Source: Paenibacillus periandrae (lineage in GTDB: Bacteria > Bacillota > Bacilli > Paenibacillales > NBRC-103111). Taken from it: a stretch of DNA of 64,000 nt. Positions within the stretch are counted from its first letter, which is position 1; every line of letters begins with the position of its first letter. The notes beneath the pieces are model-generated. The model had not been told where the DNA came from, searched no databases, and worked only from the letters and a program-made list of their open reading frames with translations. Shown here one piece after another: positions 37,001 through 44,538 of this stretch. Position numbers and translations under genes: made by a program. The stretch is from NCBI RefSeq assembly GCF_022458865.1, contig NZ_JAJNMU010000020.1, positions 124,001 through 188,000 of the forward strand, read 5' to 3'.

Positions 37001-37165
37001 CTCAAGGTGAAGCTGAGCGATGCCAACTTCGATCATTTAGCTAAGTATTTCGAAGAGGTTCAATTAGGCAAAGAGGTGAAGCTTGGCGGAGACCTCGTAG
37101 GCTTCGGGCTCGGTTTTAATTCAGGCGCCGCCTATTACTTCAAGCAATTGGAAGTTAAAAAGTGA
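31064..37165 (+). CDS. Giant membrane-anchored tandem VWA-domain protein
   Basis: About 2,033 residues from ATG 31064 (an in-frame ATG at 31052 and TTG at 31001 are less likely). A hydrophobic N-terminal anchor is followed by a long extracellular part. Positions below count from 31001. VWA domain 1 has a MIDAS DSSGS at 498-502 and TDG near 586; VWA domain 2 has DVSGS at 689-693 and TDA near 790. Around 1400-1560 the segment GDLAHLTGGMLANLGYSPALR resembles the core of transglutaminase-like domains, but the usual Cys is not visible. The rest is beta-rich and unassigned. Two adjacent intact MIDAS sites suggest metal-dependent ligand or adhesin binding. Confidence 0.75.
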   Translation: MKGWLAKINTKILLMVMLGVGVAGGAVVLSFSQHNQKPPVENAQGTQIQSPSSLDVLETVQAAPKRKTYPVGKWNTDIPYLNPFGSQGNYQSVEFAANKYAKLSYITKDNRETSRDTAGNEWKLTVSWKDPALDPFADLLQYVSELGGEYFRGPGEDSWVFHAMDSDGNDWWGTAAKKNGGYLLTVYQELRLRAGETVVFHTKDYKNQVVYFMTENDGHRYQSIQAAMNKGEAQIVGKGAYSQGQYARQLSYVKYLYAYKTEHYALDDIPQDTSTPILWEVNWRKGTEPKEISLTLDELEEITPLADGERLGALKVHGVPMGHVTVKAPSGITVRHPELSLKGNLTPEGDILFWLPSGYWNVVIQPGSDKAYTSDLNARLIPVRTGEMTTLDIDPVVNRSYLNKEMGKTNGSESELSITDLSEDGDRVKISFMLLDSESPRFTPTLSNTQIREGGQEGKIVKLDRLQTPPSIVLALDSSGSMADSMDQVLEAARGFIQGLPDRTHIQVIDFDSKIRLLEGTGKDEVLQSLSQVKAEGATTLYDSIVQGLDLLKGLERPTLLIFTDGVDSSTEGNGSGSKATKQEVGKAVADAGIPVFTIGFSEGHDAATLLELAGMSEGTYYSAMDAEAVQRVFASINERLGNHFEVVYERPREAVPSDVPVIALTMDVSGSMDINPSSGNGDYRLDKVKKLYHEFIKKIPDDSLMQLMSFSANVTVEQVFTKRKTEIIQALGQLAAEGGTNIIDSAERTLRSLRAIPSSKRVIVYLTDAALDVDASRKADFEKILTGIKEEGIVSLWVGLGTEKAEAAFKWAAEKSGGKYIISEDPGMLAKALQDALDSMQAKEPDKVAVTFSINNDEVEGKARQYTVNQLTNFHALQSSTEKVALNTISYRTGTPIAQYEAATASLLYGRDLPGTDVKIYKRLPLNVKGKNKAVEWKAKDLFFLKSLGGVTAPDRKSFMAVDVEMKNIHPEGATYLIPDFASHFFIDMNQSGAYPASTATWLAESPLVPPGKSELAIKRDETVRGVLVFLVADEDTERASLNFYDTENGHIALSLIGEAGKMGDLPLASLPKTVTGKLSDTFSMTLTANGDMNTIHRVSSSEKSVFKVIEARLNSNVQTLLNVNPQERFFLKVGTTNGPFLIPVNTTTALLPYGFLRPVAIGPGTSNTVRLAFQTPNVLKDSPMELYGDLRDGAMLLPVRSEAVDHAGSGSSYQGDGVSMTVNALARVKSIEKKSSDYVIADITFSDTKDGAGVSGFRQSFTLTSGNADSGQERSELRPDPVTDDLLLGIANDWPVFDGTSRRGLLVFNIPSKQAGGNWVLQSSLFGDLHLAVGQGNYAEEGLLVKQVSPDVDKKFDNQLAEALIRVINQYKAVSAMNTAPNTMPKDDLDAGKQTKNNIPAPLPTLYGLAQLKTVKTWADFQTVIGKLQWLPSLKNSWSSYRYSPESVLTQGWGTEGDLAHLTGGMLANLGYSPALRVVTVTNKGREALKKLGNVAEAKTASLPAWAYTGEQGTSKLFVVPFMKDLSELSGLVYLPGGQEVRSLTAESGVVKVYFKVKAKGNKNVGSAAGVVSDALAGDTGTSGPDIQEILMLDSKLPMDQLGNEAVDIRIGGKNGLYTAVLENQTIQIVGNGSVNLSKFNIASVRLEVQLPDKKLVHETALQEGEDSTGVFHTLTVNLPDLSAEATASLQQAADRVYRSAVRPDVQSTLAWYTRNILYRFVVNQTTYEKQLAETLDVTAGRTEQSRVLVVTVRRKDSASPLRTSIDLMQSANQLHRGVPEAVRAFNIASGLYASRLEGTVLPGDKADFVEVWSRSPEDTKLFISVTDNRKGDLSYMKQQGYPDFLIRRVTDSKKAMLIPNKPTRIYGEDRWIWLEVDPMTFETIAVMDTGEHGGMAEYLMALEPVAPTGDDYLGFLAGAFIGIDSSVWSVSAFSLIMDDYNQIVQAAKAYTAAIGTFLSDMMSNKDLAKLEYSMSPLKVKLSDANFDHLAKYFEEVQLGKEVKLGGDLVGFGLGFNSGAAYYFKQLEVKK

Positions 37166-37270
37166 ATAACCTGCTCCGGGCTCTCCAATAAGTTCCCAAA
37201 ATAAGAAAAGCTTCTAAACGAATCCCTTTCCACGATGAATGACCCTGCGTAAGCGGTGGCTTTTCTTGGT

Positions 37271-37373
37271 ACAGAAAGTCGCTCTTCGCTTTAGCACTTT
37301 AGCGAAGTTAAACTTTCTGTAGCGTTCAAAAAGGCTGGGCGAGAAGACGTAAAGTTTTCTATCCAGCCTTTTT
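37271..37373 (+). terminator. Double hairpin terminator after VWA gene
   Basis: First hairpin: ACAGAAAGT (37271-37279) with ACTTTCTGT (37312-37320), enclosing CTTCGCT/AGCGAAG. Second: AAAAAGGCTGG (37328-37338) with CCAGCCTTTTT (37363-37373), a typical terminator whose arm ends in T5. The rest of 37166-37555 holds one more small hairpin (ACCGCCT/AGGCGGT, about 37452-37478) and no gene. Confidence 0.75.
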
Positions 37374-37555
37374 GTGTACCTGCTTTTGCAGGGAAGCAGC
37401 GGGGCGGATCAGAAGTCAGTTTCACTGACCCTGTTTTTTGCGATGGCTTGTACCGCCTACCGCCATATGCAGGCGGTTTACAAATAGAAGCCTTTTGAGA
37501 CTCCTATCTCCCCGGAAATAATGTTTTTAGAAAAATAGAGTGCTTTTGCCCGTCC

Positions 37556-39087
37556 GTGGAGCAGCGTGGCAGCGAGTCGTTCCTTCATTTGTCCAGAGGT
37601 ACCGTGTACCGCACGACCGGTACCGGCAACGGTCTGGAAGGTTATCCGCTGCAGGATCTGACGTTTGCGGCGACAACCGAAACGATCAGCACCCTGGATG
37701 CAGGGGGGGCGAGTGTATCCGCTACGGCAGCGTACAAGCTGACCAACACCGTCGGCACGGTCAAGTTCTTCAATAGCACCGGCCAATGGATTGGGACGAA
37801 GGATGCCTACGGCAATGTCGTGCTCATCCAGTATGCGAGCCAGCCGATCTTCGACGGCACATCCTACCCGGTGATCAGCAAGATCATCGATACGCTCAAC
37901 CGCGAGATTACGTTTGCGTATACGGTTGATGACGTGACCGTGACTTACGCGCCGGGCAAACAGATTGTCTACAACAAAGCGCTGGTTTCAAATGAACAAA
38001 AGGAACACTACTTGGCCTCGATCGAGAACGAGAATGGCGAAACGATCAGCTATCAATACGACAAGCACGCCGCCTCCTACGACTTAGGCACCACTTCCGG
38101 CCCGAGCGCGGCTGCCGTTCCGGTAATAGACTTGACGCGGGTGACCTACCCGACCGGACCACGGACCGTCTATACGTACACCACATCCCCGGTTTCCAAG
38201 CGCCTGGGCCCAAGCGGCAGCCTGACGTATTACCGGATAGCGAGCCGCTACGATGAAGTAAGCAGCAGCGTGAAGAACAAAACGGTGTTCGATTACACCG
38301 GCAATACGGATTTTACGAATCCGTCGCTTACCAACTATTCGACGAAGCGCACGATGATCAGCAACCCGAATGCGGGCAGCGCCCCGGTCGATGAGAAAAT
38401 CGTCGTCACAAGTACGCTGAACAACCAGCATCTGTTGACGAACACAACCGCTGAGAAAACAGGCGAATACAAGCGGGAGATCGCGACCACCTATGATACG
38501 ACGAAAAAAATGGCGACTGGCATCACCGAGACGAACACAGATTACACTGCCACGCCGGTTGATGCGGGAACGAACACAACCTCTTACACCTATGACAACT
38601 ACGGCAACGTGCTGAGCACGACCAATCCGGTCGGTCATCTGCGCGAATACACCTATTCTTCGACGTTCCCCAGCCTGCCGGTCACGGCTAAGACCACGGT
38701 ATCCGGAGTGTTGGTGAACGATTTTGCATACACCGTCGACACTACAAAGCCGCATACCAATCAGGTGACGCAATCGTATGTGGAGACGGCCAACCAGCCG
38801 GCGACCGAACAGGTGACTTATACGCATGACAGCTACGGCAATGTCACCCAGGTCAGCCGGCAGCTGGAGGGAACGAGCACGCAGCAGACGGACATCACTT
38901 ACGATGCAGCCTACAAAGTCGCGTATCCGACAAACATCCAGCAGCACCTGATGGTAAACAACGCGCCGAAAACGATCGAGCAGCGCTACACGTATGAGCT
39001 GGCGACCGGCCGCGTGACGAAGACATATGACGGCAATGCGGTGTTGCACAGTACACCGGCTGCCTCCGAGCAGGCGGTTGAATATGA
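37556..39087 (+). pseudogene. RHS/YD-repeat protein fragment
   Basis: About 510 residues of an RHS-type protein. YD-like elements are recognisable: KDAYGNVVLIQY, SYTYDNYGNVLSTTNPVGHLREYTY, and EQVTYTHDSYGNVTQVSRQ. Such proteins are very large secreted shells that often carry C-terminal toxins. Here both ends are missing: the frame enters without signal peptide, and at about 39087 the RHS sequence (QAVEYDH) changes abruptly into an IS110 end. The core with toxin tip is absent, so this is a relic. It lies on the same strand as the VWA gene. Confidence 0.75.
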
Positions 39088-39915
39088 TCATTTGATAGAG
39101 AATAACGAGCATCTTTTTCGCGAGTGCAACAAGTGCTTTTTTCTTACCTCGTCGAGAAGCTAAAGACCAAAATTTAGCAGACAACCGGGCGTTACGGGTT
39201 TTGGAGGCTGCCCAAGCAGCTTCGCACAAGGGTGTTTTGATATGGGGATTTCCTTTTACCGTACGGGTACTTTTTTTTGATAGCGCTTTCGTGATTTCCT
39301 GGCGCTACACCAGCCCAAGAAGTGAGGTGAGCTGCCGTTGGGAATTGATCCATGTTATTCCCCATCTCCGCGAGTATGCTGGCGGCTGTTGTTCGTTTAA
39401 CGCCAGGCATCGTTTGTATGATCTCCATTTCTTCCTTGTAGCTGGCAAGATACTCATCAATTCGCTCATCCAACTGGCGAATTGATTCTTCGTAAAATGC
39501 AATTTCGTTCCAAAGAAAGCGGATCATAAATAGTTGGTGCTCATCGAGTGTACCGAATAGGGAGTCTGCCAAAGCAGGAATTTTTTTCTTCACGTTGCCT
39601 TTAACTCGTTCTTCAATGTCACTGGGATCAATAAATCCTTATTCCATTAATCGCTTACGTAGATTACGACCCGAAACGCCAAAAACATCGCTAATGACCG
39701 TTCCGAGTTTAATGTTGGCGCATTCCAGAACCTTTTGAAGCCTGTTCCTCTTTGCTGTCAGTTCGCCAACTTGCTTTTTACGTAGATGCGTAAGCTCGCG
39801 GAGTTCGCGAAGGTCTGCCTGAGGGACAAAGCTCGGCTCGATTAAACCGTGACGAAGCAGTTTGGCAATCCATTCAGCATCGGACACATCGGTCTTGCGT
39901 CCCGGTACCGTGAGT
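39088..39915 (-). pseudogene. IS110-family transposase remnant
   Basis: Reads PGRKTDVSDAEW and RELRELTHLRKKQV on the minus strand, is broken by a TAA at 39639-39641, continues through MPGVKRTTAASILAEMG and LTSWAGVAPGNHESA, then shifts frame in an A-run near 39275 and ends in EAAWAASKTRNARLSAKFW and LAKKMLVILYQMI at about 39088. The N-terminal part with the first two catalytic residues is missing: sequence beyond 39915 is unrelated. It is the third decayed IS110-type copy in the window and fused to the RHS fragment. Confidence 0.82.
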
Positions 39916-40440
39916 CTTGCAGTAAGCGAGAGAGCTGACGGCAATAATGGTGGAGGCATTTGTGATTACATTGCCGGCAGTACAGAAAACCTTGAGCTGT
40001 GCATCATTACTGCTTCGGTTAATGCATTGGTGCTTACCGCATCTCCTGCGGACAATTTCATTCCTGCATCCGAAGGAGATATTTGAAGGCCGATCTGACA
40101 CAAGCCAATGGTAGGGAATCCGCCTCGTTCACGGATCGAGCCGATATAGCTCGTTATGCAGAGGGTGTGACATTCAATTATCCCAGACATGTGTTATTAA
40201 CGGGTTGGAAGGTGGACAATTTGCGCCTAAGGAGCAAGGCACTCGAGTCCAAGCTAACGCCATCATATATTGCATTATGAAAGGAACAGAATTTTAAACA
40301 GTCATGCCAAGCGCAATGAAGCGATCAGACTATCTTGTCAGCTTCACGACTCTTGGCAAATTCTATAGCGGGGATGGAAAACCACATTCAGAAAGAGGCT
40401 CACTCGCAAGTTATCATGTCGACTGGTCGAGTAAGTAAGC
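39916..40440. other. Gene debris without identified product
   Basis: Both strands are open only in short, shifted pieces. On the minus strand a protein-like stretch (GGFPTIGLCQIGLQISPSDAG, then STNALTEAVMMHS, and in another frame NVITNASTIIAVSSLAYC) suggests a broken gene of unknown family between about 39920 and 40190. No start site or terminator is clear. Confidence 0.35.
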
Positions 40441-40802
40441 GTACTTTCAAGATGGCCGATCAAATCTACCGAAACCGTGAGAACCGCGCGTACTGCAAGG
40501 AGCGTGGAATTCGGCTCAGCGGACCTCCGCTCGGACGACCTTCAAAACAAGCAGACACGGCAGAGATGAAACGAATCGCCAAGCTGGATGCAGGCGAACG
40601 CAATGCGATCGAGGGCAAGTTTGGCGAAGGAAAACGAAAATATGGACTAAATCGAATCCGGGCGCGACTCGAGCAAACGAGCGGGGCCGTCATCGCCCTG
40701 CAGTTCCTCGTGATGAACTTGGAACGCCGCTTGCGGCTTTTTTTCGTCTTCATTCTCAATGTGTTGCTGAATCGTACCGTCTACAGACTCTTTGCTCTGT
40801 AA
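40441..40802 (+). pseudogene. IS5-type transposase, C-terminal fragment
   Basis: Encodes ADQIYRNRENRAYCKERG, then LSGPPLGRP, GERNAIEGKFGEGKRKYGLN and a tail with ALQFLVMNLERRLR. This is the C-terminal end of an IS5/IS1182-like DDE transposase; Glu in NAIEGKFGEGKRKYG is the likely third catalytic residue. The N-terminal two thirds are missing and the preceding codons do not match the family. Confidence 0.72.
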
Positions 40803-40826
40803 TGTTTCGTTCAGCAAGCCCTAATT

Positions 40827-41061
40827 ATGATGTGGAAAGTTCTTAAGAACGCAGCAGTTTTACTCGGTTTTTCTTATGCCTGCTCCGGTTGCCGAAGCAG
40901 GATTACAAGTTGTTTATTATGCGTCACCTACAGGCAGTGGAAGTACTTGTTCACTTGCAGCACCATGCTCCCTGACAGGAGCCAGGGACCGAAGAGGATC
41001 CATTACCCGCGGAAGCTTGCTCGCAACCACGCTGTTCCTTTATATGCGCAACGTAATTTAG
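40827..41061 (+). pseudogene. Secreted beta-helix (pectinase-like) protein, 5' remnant
   Basis: A signal-peptide-like start (MWKVLKNAAVLLGFSYA) changes frame near 40876 into PVAEAGLQVVYYASPTGSGSTC and SLAAPCSLTGARD. The second part matches the N-terminal pattern YYxSPxGSGxxCSLxxPCSLxGAR of secreted parallel beta-helix glycan-degrading enzymes. It then runs into a stop. Frameshifted and truncated, it lies just before the arabinan-type locus and may be a relic of a companion enzyme. From 41062 to 41244 only AT-rich leader sequence is seen, with a GACGCGTC palindrome near 41195. Confidence 0.55.
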
Positions 41062-41244
41062 AATCCTTGATCTATTTCTAGTGTGCTCCACTGAAACGTG
41101 GGAAATCATTCCAAAATTATATATTAATTTTTTACACCTCCATTTATATTTTAGAGTTTAATAGACTGCCTTTTTACTTTAATATCTAATTATTGAGACG
41201 CGTCAATACATAATAATTTTTTTGATATGAAAGGATGGATACTT

Positions 41245-42516
41245 TTGAAAAAAGGAATTGCTGTTCTCGTAACTAGTTTATCGATTGTAAGCGTTTTAGC
41301 AGGGTGTGGTTCAAATAACGCTACAAATGAAGCTTCACAGAAACCTAGTACAACACCTGCAGAATCCAAAAATACAGCGGTAAATACAGCAAATACAAAA
41401 AAAGTTCAATTAACTTTATGGCATTATTATGAAAAAGACATACAAGATCATGTTAAAAAATTTAACGAGTCACAGAATGAAGTTGAAGTCGCACCAAAGT
41501 TTGTCCCATTTAGTGATTTTAAGAAGCAGTTGACCATAGGGTTGTCTGCAGGAAATCTTCCAGACTTAGTTTTGATGGATAACCCGGATGTAGCGGCTTT
41601 TGCGGCCATGGGCCTTTTGGAGGATATTACCGATAAAGTCTCAACGTGGGCTGATAAAGACCAGTTCTTTGAAGGACCGATGAAATCCGGTACATATCAG
41701 GGTAAAAACTATGCTTTACCTTTCGTAAGCAATTGCCTCGCTATGTTTTATAATACTGAGCTCTTAGATAAAGCGGGTGTTAAGCCGCCGCAAACTTGGG
41801 ATGAATTAAAGACTACTGCAAAGCTGCTTACCAAAGATGGAGTTTCTGGTTTTGCTACTTCCCTTGCAAAAGGTGAAGAAGGTACATTTAATTTCTATCC
41901 CTGGTTGATGACTGCAGGTGGAGATCCAAACAAACTGGATAGTGCAGAAGCAGTAAATGCAGTTAATTTGCTTTCCGGCTTGATAAAGGAAGGATCGATG
42001 AGTAGGGAAGTCATTAATGTGGGTATGTCTGATATTGAAAAACAATTCGCGGCAGGTAAGGTTGCCATGATGATTAATGGGCCTTGGCAGACTTCGTCTA
42101 TCCAAAAAGATAACCCAAATCTTAAGTTTAATATAGCTTTAATCCCTAAAGGGCAAAAAGGCGGATCTGTTCTAGGCGGAGAAGATATTGGCATAGTAAA
42201 GGGTAAGAATGCAGATGCTGCATGGAAGTTCCTTTCATGGGCAGGCAGTGCAGATGCAATAAGGACATATACTAAGGCTTCCGGTGCTTTCCCTCCAAGA
42301 AAAGACGTTGCAGCTGACAAAACTTATACGGATGACCCTTCCCTCAAGGTTTGGATGGAACAGATGCAGTTTGCTATGCCTAGAGGACCTCATCCCAAAT
42401 GGCCTGAGTTGTCAACAGCATTATCAGCTTCAGTTCAGGCAGTCGTTACAGGTACGAAATCAACTGAGAATGCGCTAAAAGAAGCACAAGCTACAGTGGA
42501 TAAGTTGATGAAATAA
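41245..42516 (+). CDS. Sugar ABC transporter substrate-binding lipoprotein
   Basis: A family 1 extracellular binding protein of about 423 residues (UgpB/MalE type). The signal ends in lipobox VLAGCGSN. TTG at 41245 follows AAAGGATGG at a normal distance; ATG 41227 is the alternative. Typical family segments are LTLWHYYEKD, AGNLPDLVLMDNP, and AAGKVAMMINGPW. It leads a three-gene importer. Codon use here is clearly more AT-rich than in the 19-39 kb locus. Confidence 0.9.
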   Translation: MKKGIAVLVTSLSIVSVLAGCGSNNATNEASQKPSTTPAESKNTAVNTANTKKVQLTLWHYYEKDIQDHVKKFNESQNEVEVAPKFVPFSDFKKQLTIGLSAGNLPDLVLMDNPDVAAFAAMGLLEDITDKVSTWADKDQFFEGPMKSGTYQGKNYALPFVSNCLAMFYNTELLDKAGVKPPQTWDELKTTAKLLTKDGVSGFATSLAKGEEGTFNFYPWLMTAGGDPNKLDSAEAVNAVNLLSGLIKEGSMSREVINVGMSDIEKQFAAGKVAMMINGPWQTSSIQKDNPNLKFNIALIPKGQKGGSVLGGEDIGIVKGKNADAAWKFLSWAGSADAIRTYTKASGAFPPRKDVAADKTYTDDPSLKVWMEQMQFAMPRGPHPKWPELSTALSASVQAVVTGTKSTENALKEAQATVDKLMK

Positions 42517-42599
42517 ATCAGAAGGAAAATTGAGCTGTATTATGAGAGTGTATGGTATGACTATATACTCTCTTTTATTAATAAAAGGTGGTTAATCTT

Positions 42600-43499
42600 A
42601 TGAGAGTGATAAGTAAATTATTTCGAGGAGATAATATTGGTTTTATCTTTGTGTTACCTGCTACTATCTTTATGTTGGTATTTACTGGATACCCAATAAT
42701 CAATAACATTGTCATGAGTTTTCAAGATGTCAATGTAATGACAGTAAACCTACCTCATAAAGAATTTATAGGAATGGCCAATTACATTGGCCTTATAAAA
42801 GATTCAATTTTGAGAGTGTCACTTTTGAATACGTTATATTATACAGTCGCTAGTATATGTATTCAGTTTATTTTTGGTTTTTTGCTAGCTCTATTTTTTT
42901 ATAAAAATTTTGGACTTTCGAAAAATATCAGAGGTTTGATCCTCATACCATGGATGATTCCTGCTACGATCACTGCACTTATATTTAAGTATATGTTCAG
43001 TGCTACAGGCGGAATTATAGATCAAATTCTAATGAACCTGCATATCACCAGCCAGCCTGTAGAATGGCTGACACACCCAACAAGTGCAATGTGGTCGTTA
43101 ATAATTACAAACTCATGGATCGGTATTCCCTTTACAATGATCATGCTTTTAACCGGTTTAACTACTATTCCTAACGAAATCTATGAAAGTACGGATATTG
43201 ATGGAGCAAACTGGTGGAATAAGCTGATACATATTACTCTTCCGATGATAAAGCCAGCGATCGAAGCTGTCCTAATCTTGGGATTCATTGCAACATTTAA
43301 GGTGTTCGATTTAGTCTATGTTATGACAAAAGGAGGGCCTGTTGATTCAACAGAAACTCTCTCGACACTTTCCTACAGATTATCTTTTACAGAGTTTAAT
43401 TTCAGCACAGGTGCTGCGGTTGCTAATATTCTTTTTGTGATCTTATTTTTAGTCAGTTTGGGTTATTTAAAGCTGATCAAGGAAGACGAGGTAATGTAA
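42600..43499 (+). CDS. Sugar ABC transporter permease (UgpA/MalF type)
   Basis: About 299 residues, six helices, with the EAA loop YESTDIDGANWWNKLIHITLPMI. AAAGGTGG lies before the ATG at 42600; an in-frame GTG at 42588 is less likely. It is the first of two CUT1 permeases after the binding protein. No ATPase gene is nearby, so an MsmX-like ATPase elsewhere is probably used. Confidence 0.9.
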   Translation: MRVISKLFRGDNIGFIFVLPATIFMLVFTGYPIINNIVMSFQDVNVMTVNLPHKEFIGMANYIGLIKDSILRVSLLNTLYYTVASICIQFIFGFLLALFFYKNFGLSKNIRGLILIPWMIPATITALIFKYMFSATGGIIDQILMNLHITSQPVEWLTHPTSAMWSLIITNSWIGIPFTMIMLLTGLTTIPNEIYESTDIDGANWWNKLIHITLPMIKPAIEAVLILGFIATFKVFDLVYVMTKGGPVDSTETLSTLSYRLSFTEFNFSTGAAVANILFVILFLVSLGYLKLIKEDEVM

Positions 43500-43501
43500 G
43501 A

Positions 43502-44341
43502 ATGAATGAAATAAAAAGCAACAAGGAAAATACCATATTCAATATATCTGCAATTATCTTGTGTATCATTTTTCTTTTCCCTCTATATTGGATGATTAGT
43601 TCGTCTCTTAAGAACGAATTGGAAATATTTAAGACGCCTATTTCCTATATTCCTCATGAAATAACATTCAATGCATATTCTGAACAAGTAAGAGATGATT
43701 ACAACATTTTCAGAAACTTCTCAAACAGTATTATTATTTCTCTGAGTTCGACGCTAATATCAGTCGCTTTAAGCATTCCGGCAGCATATGCCTTAGCACG
43801 ATTCAAATTCAAAGGAAGAAAGCTGTTCATTCTGTCCTTTTTAATTACCCAAATGCTGCCGACATCCCTCATACTGACTCCGCTATTTATCATTTTTAAA
43901 AGTTTGAATCTTTACAATACTTATATGGCACCTGCCATAGCTGATGCTACAATTGCAATACCTTTTTCTGTACTGATCCTGAGGACATATTTTATTACAA
44001 TTCCTAAGGAATTGGACGATGCTTCAAGAATCGATGGCTGTAATTCGTTCACATCCTTCATAAGGATAATGGTTCCAATGGCCCTTCCAGGCGTAATTGT
44101 AAGTATTGTATTTTCTCTATTATTTGCATGGTCAGATTTGATTTTTGCATTAACATTCATTAATAACCAAGATATGTGGCCGGTGACTTCCGGAGTTTTT
44201 AATTTTATGCAGCGCTATGGAACCCAATGGAATAATGTTATGGCTTTTGGTGTTGTTTCAGTAATACCTGTTATTCTCCTATTTGTTTTCTTGCAGAGAT
44301 ATATTATTAGTGGGTTGACTAACGGCGCTGTGAAGGGTTGA
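43502..44341 (+). CDS. Sugar ABC transporter permease (UgpE/MalG type)
   Basis: A 279-residue CUT1 permease with EAA loop ELDDASRIDGCNSFTSFIRIMVPMALP and six helices. It starts 2 bp after the preceding gene, so the two are translationally coupled. A weak hairpin GATGA/TCATC with a T-run follows the stop (about 44352-44395) and may terminate the importer transcript. Confidence 0.9.
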   Translation: MNEIKSNKENTIFNISAIILCIIFLFPLYWMISSSLKNELEIFKTPISYIPHEITFNAYSEQVRDDYNIFRNFSNSIIISLSSTLISVALSIPAAYALARFKFKGRKLFILSFLITQMLPTSLILTPLFIIFKSLNLYNTYMAPAIADATIAIPFSVLILRTYFITIPKELDDASRIDGCNSFTSFIRIMVPMALPGVIVSIVFSLLFAWSDLIFALTFINNQDMWPVTSGVFNFMQRYGTQWNNVMAFGVVSVIPVILLFVFLQRYIISGLTNGAVKG

Positions 44342-44492
44342 TGATATCGTGATGGATGATTTCTGTACTACACAGGGGTCATCTTTTTTATTCTCTATTC
44401 GTAAGTAAACGATTATTGTAATCGAGTAAAAATTTCTTAAAAATTTACACCTGTATTAAATTATTTGAGTAGTACAAGGAAATATCCACATT

Positions 44493-44511
44493 TATAATGA
44501 AAGTGCTTACA
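44493..44511 (+). promoter_or_regulatory. -10 box with overlapping cre-like site
   Basis: TATAAT (44493-44498) is directly followed by TGAAAGTGCTTACA (44498-44511), one base off the CcpA operator consensus. Overlap of a cre-like site with the -10 region fits catabolite repression of the arabinanase-like gene. A -35 box at the right spacing was not seen. Confidence 0.5.
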
Positions 44512-44538
44512 AAATTAAATTAATAGGAGGTAAAAATT

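Noticed and set aside
38084..39229. Minus-strand open frame of 381 codons over the RHS fragment
   Set aside because: Only its first 50 codons or so are real, being the frameshifted C-terminus of the IS110 remnant. The remainder is antisense to RHS repeats and Arg/Ile-rich without pattern.
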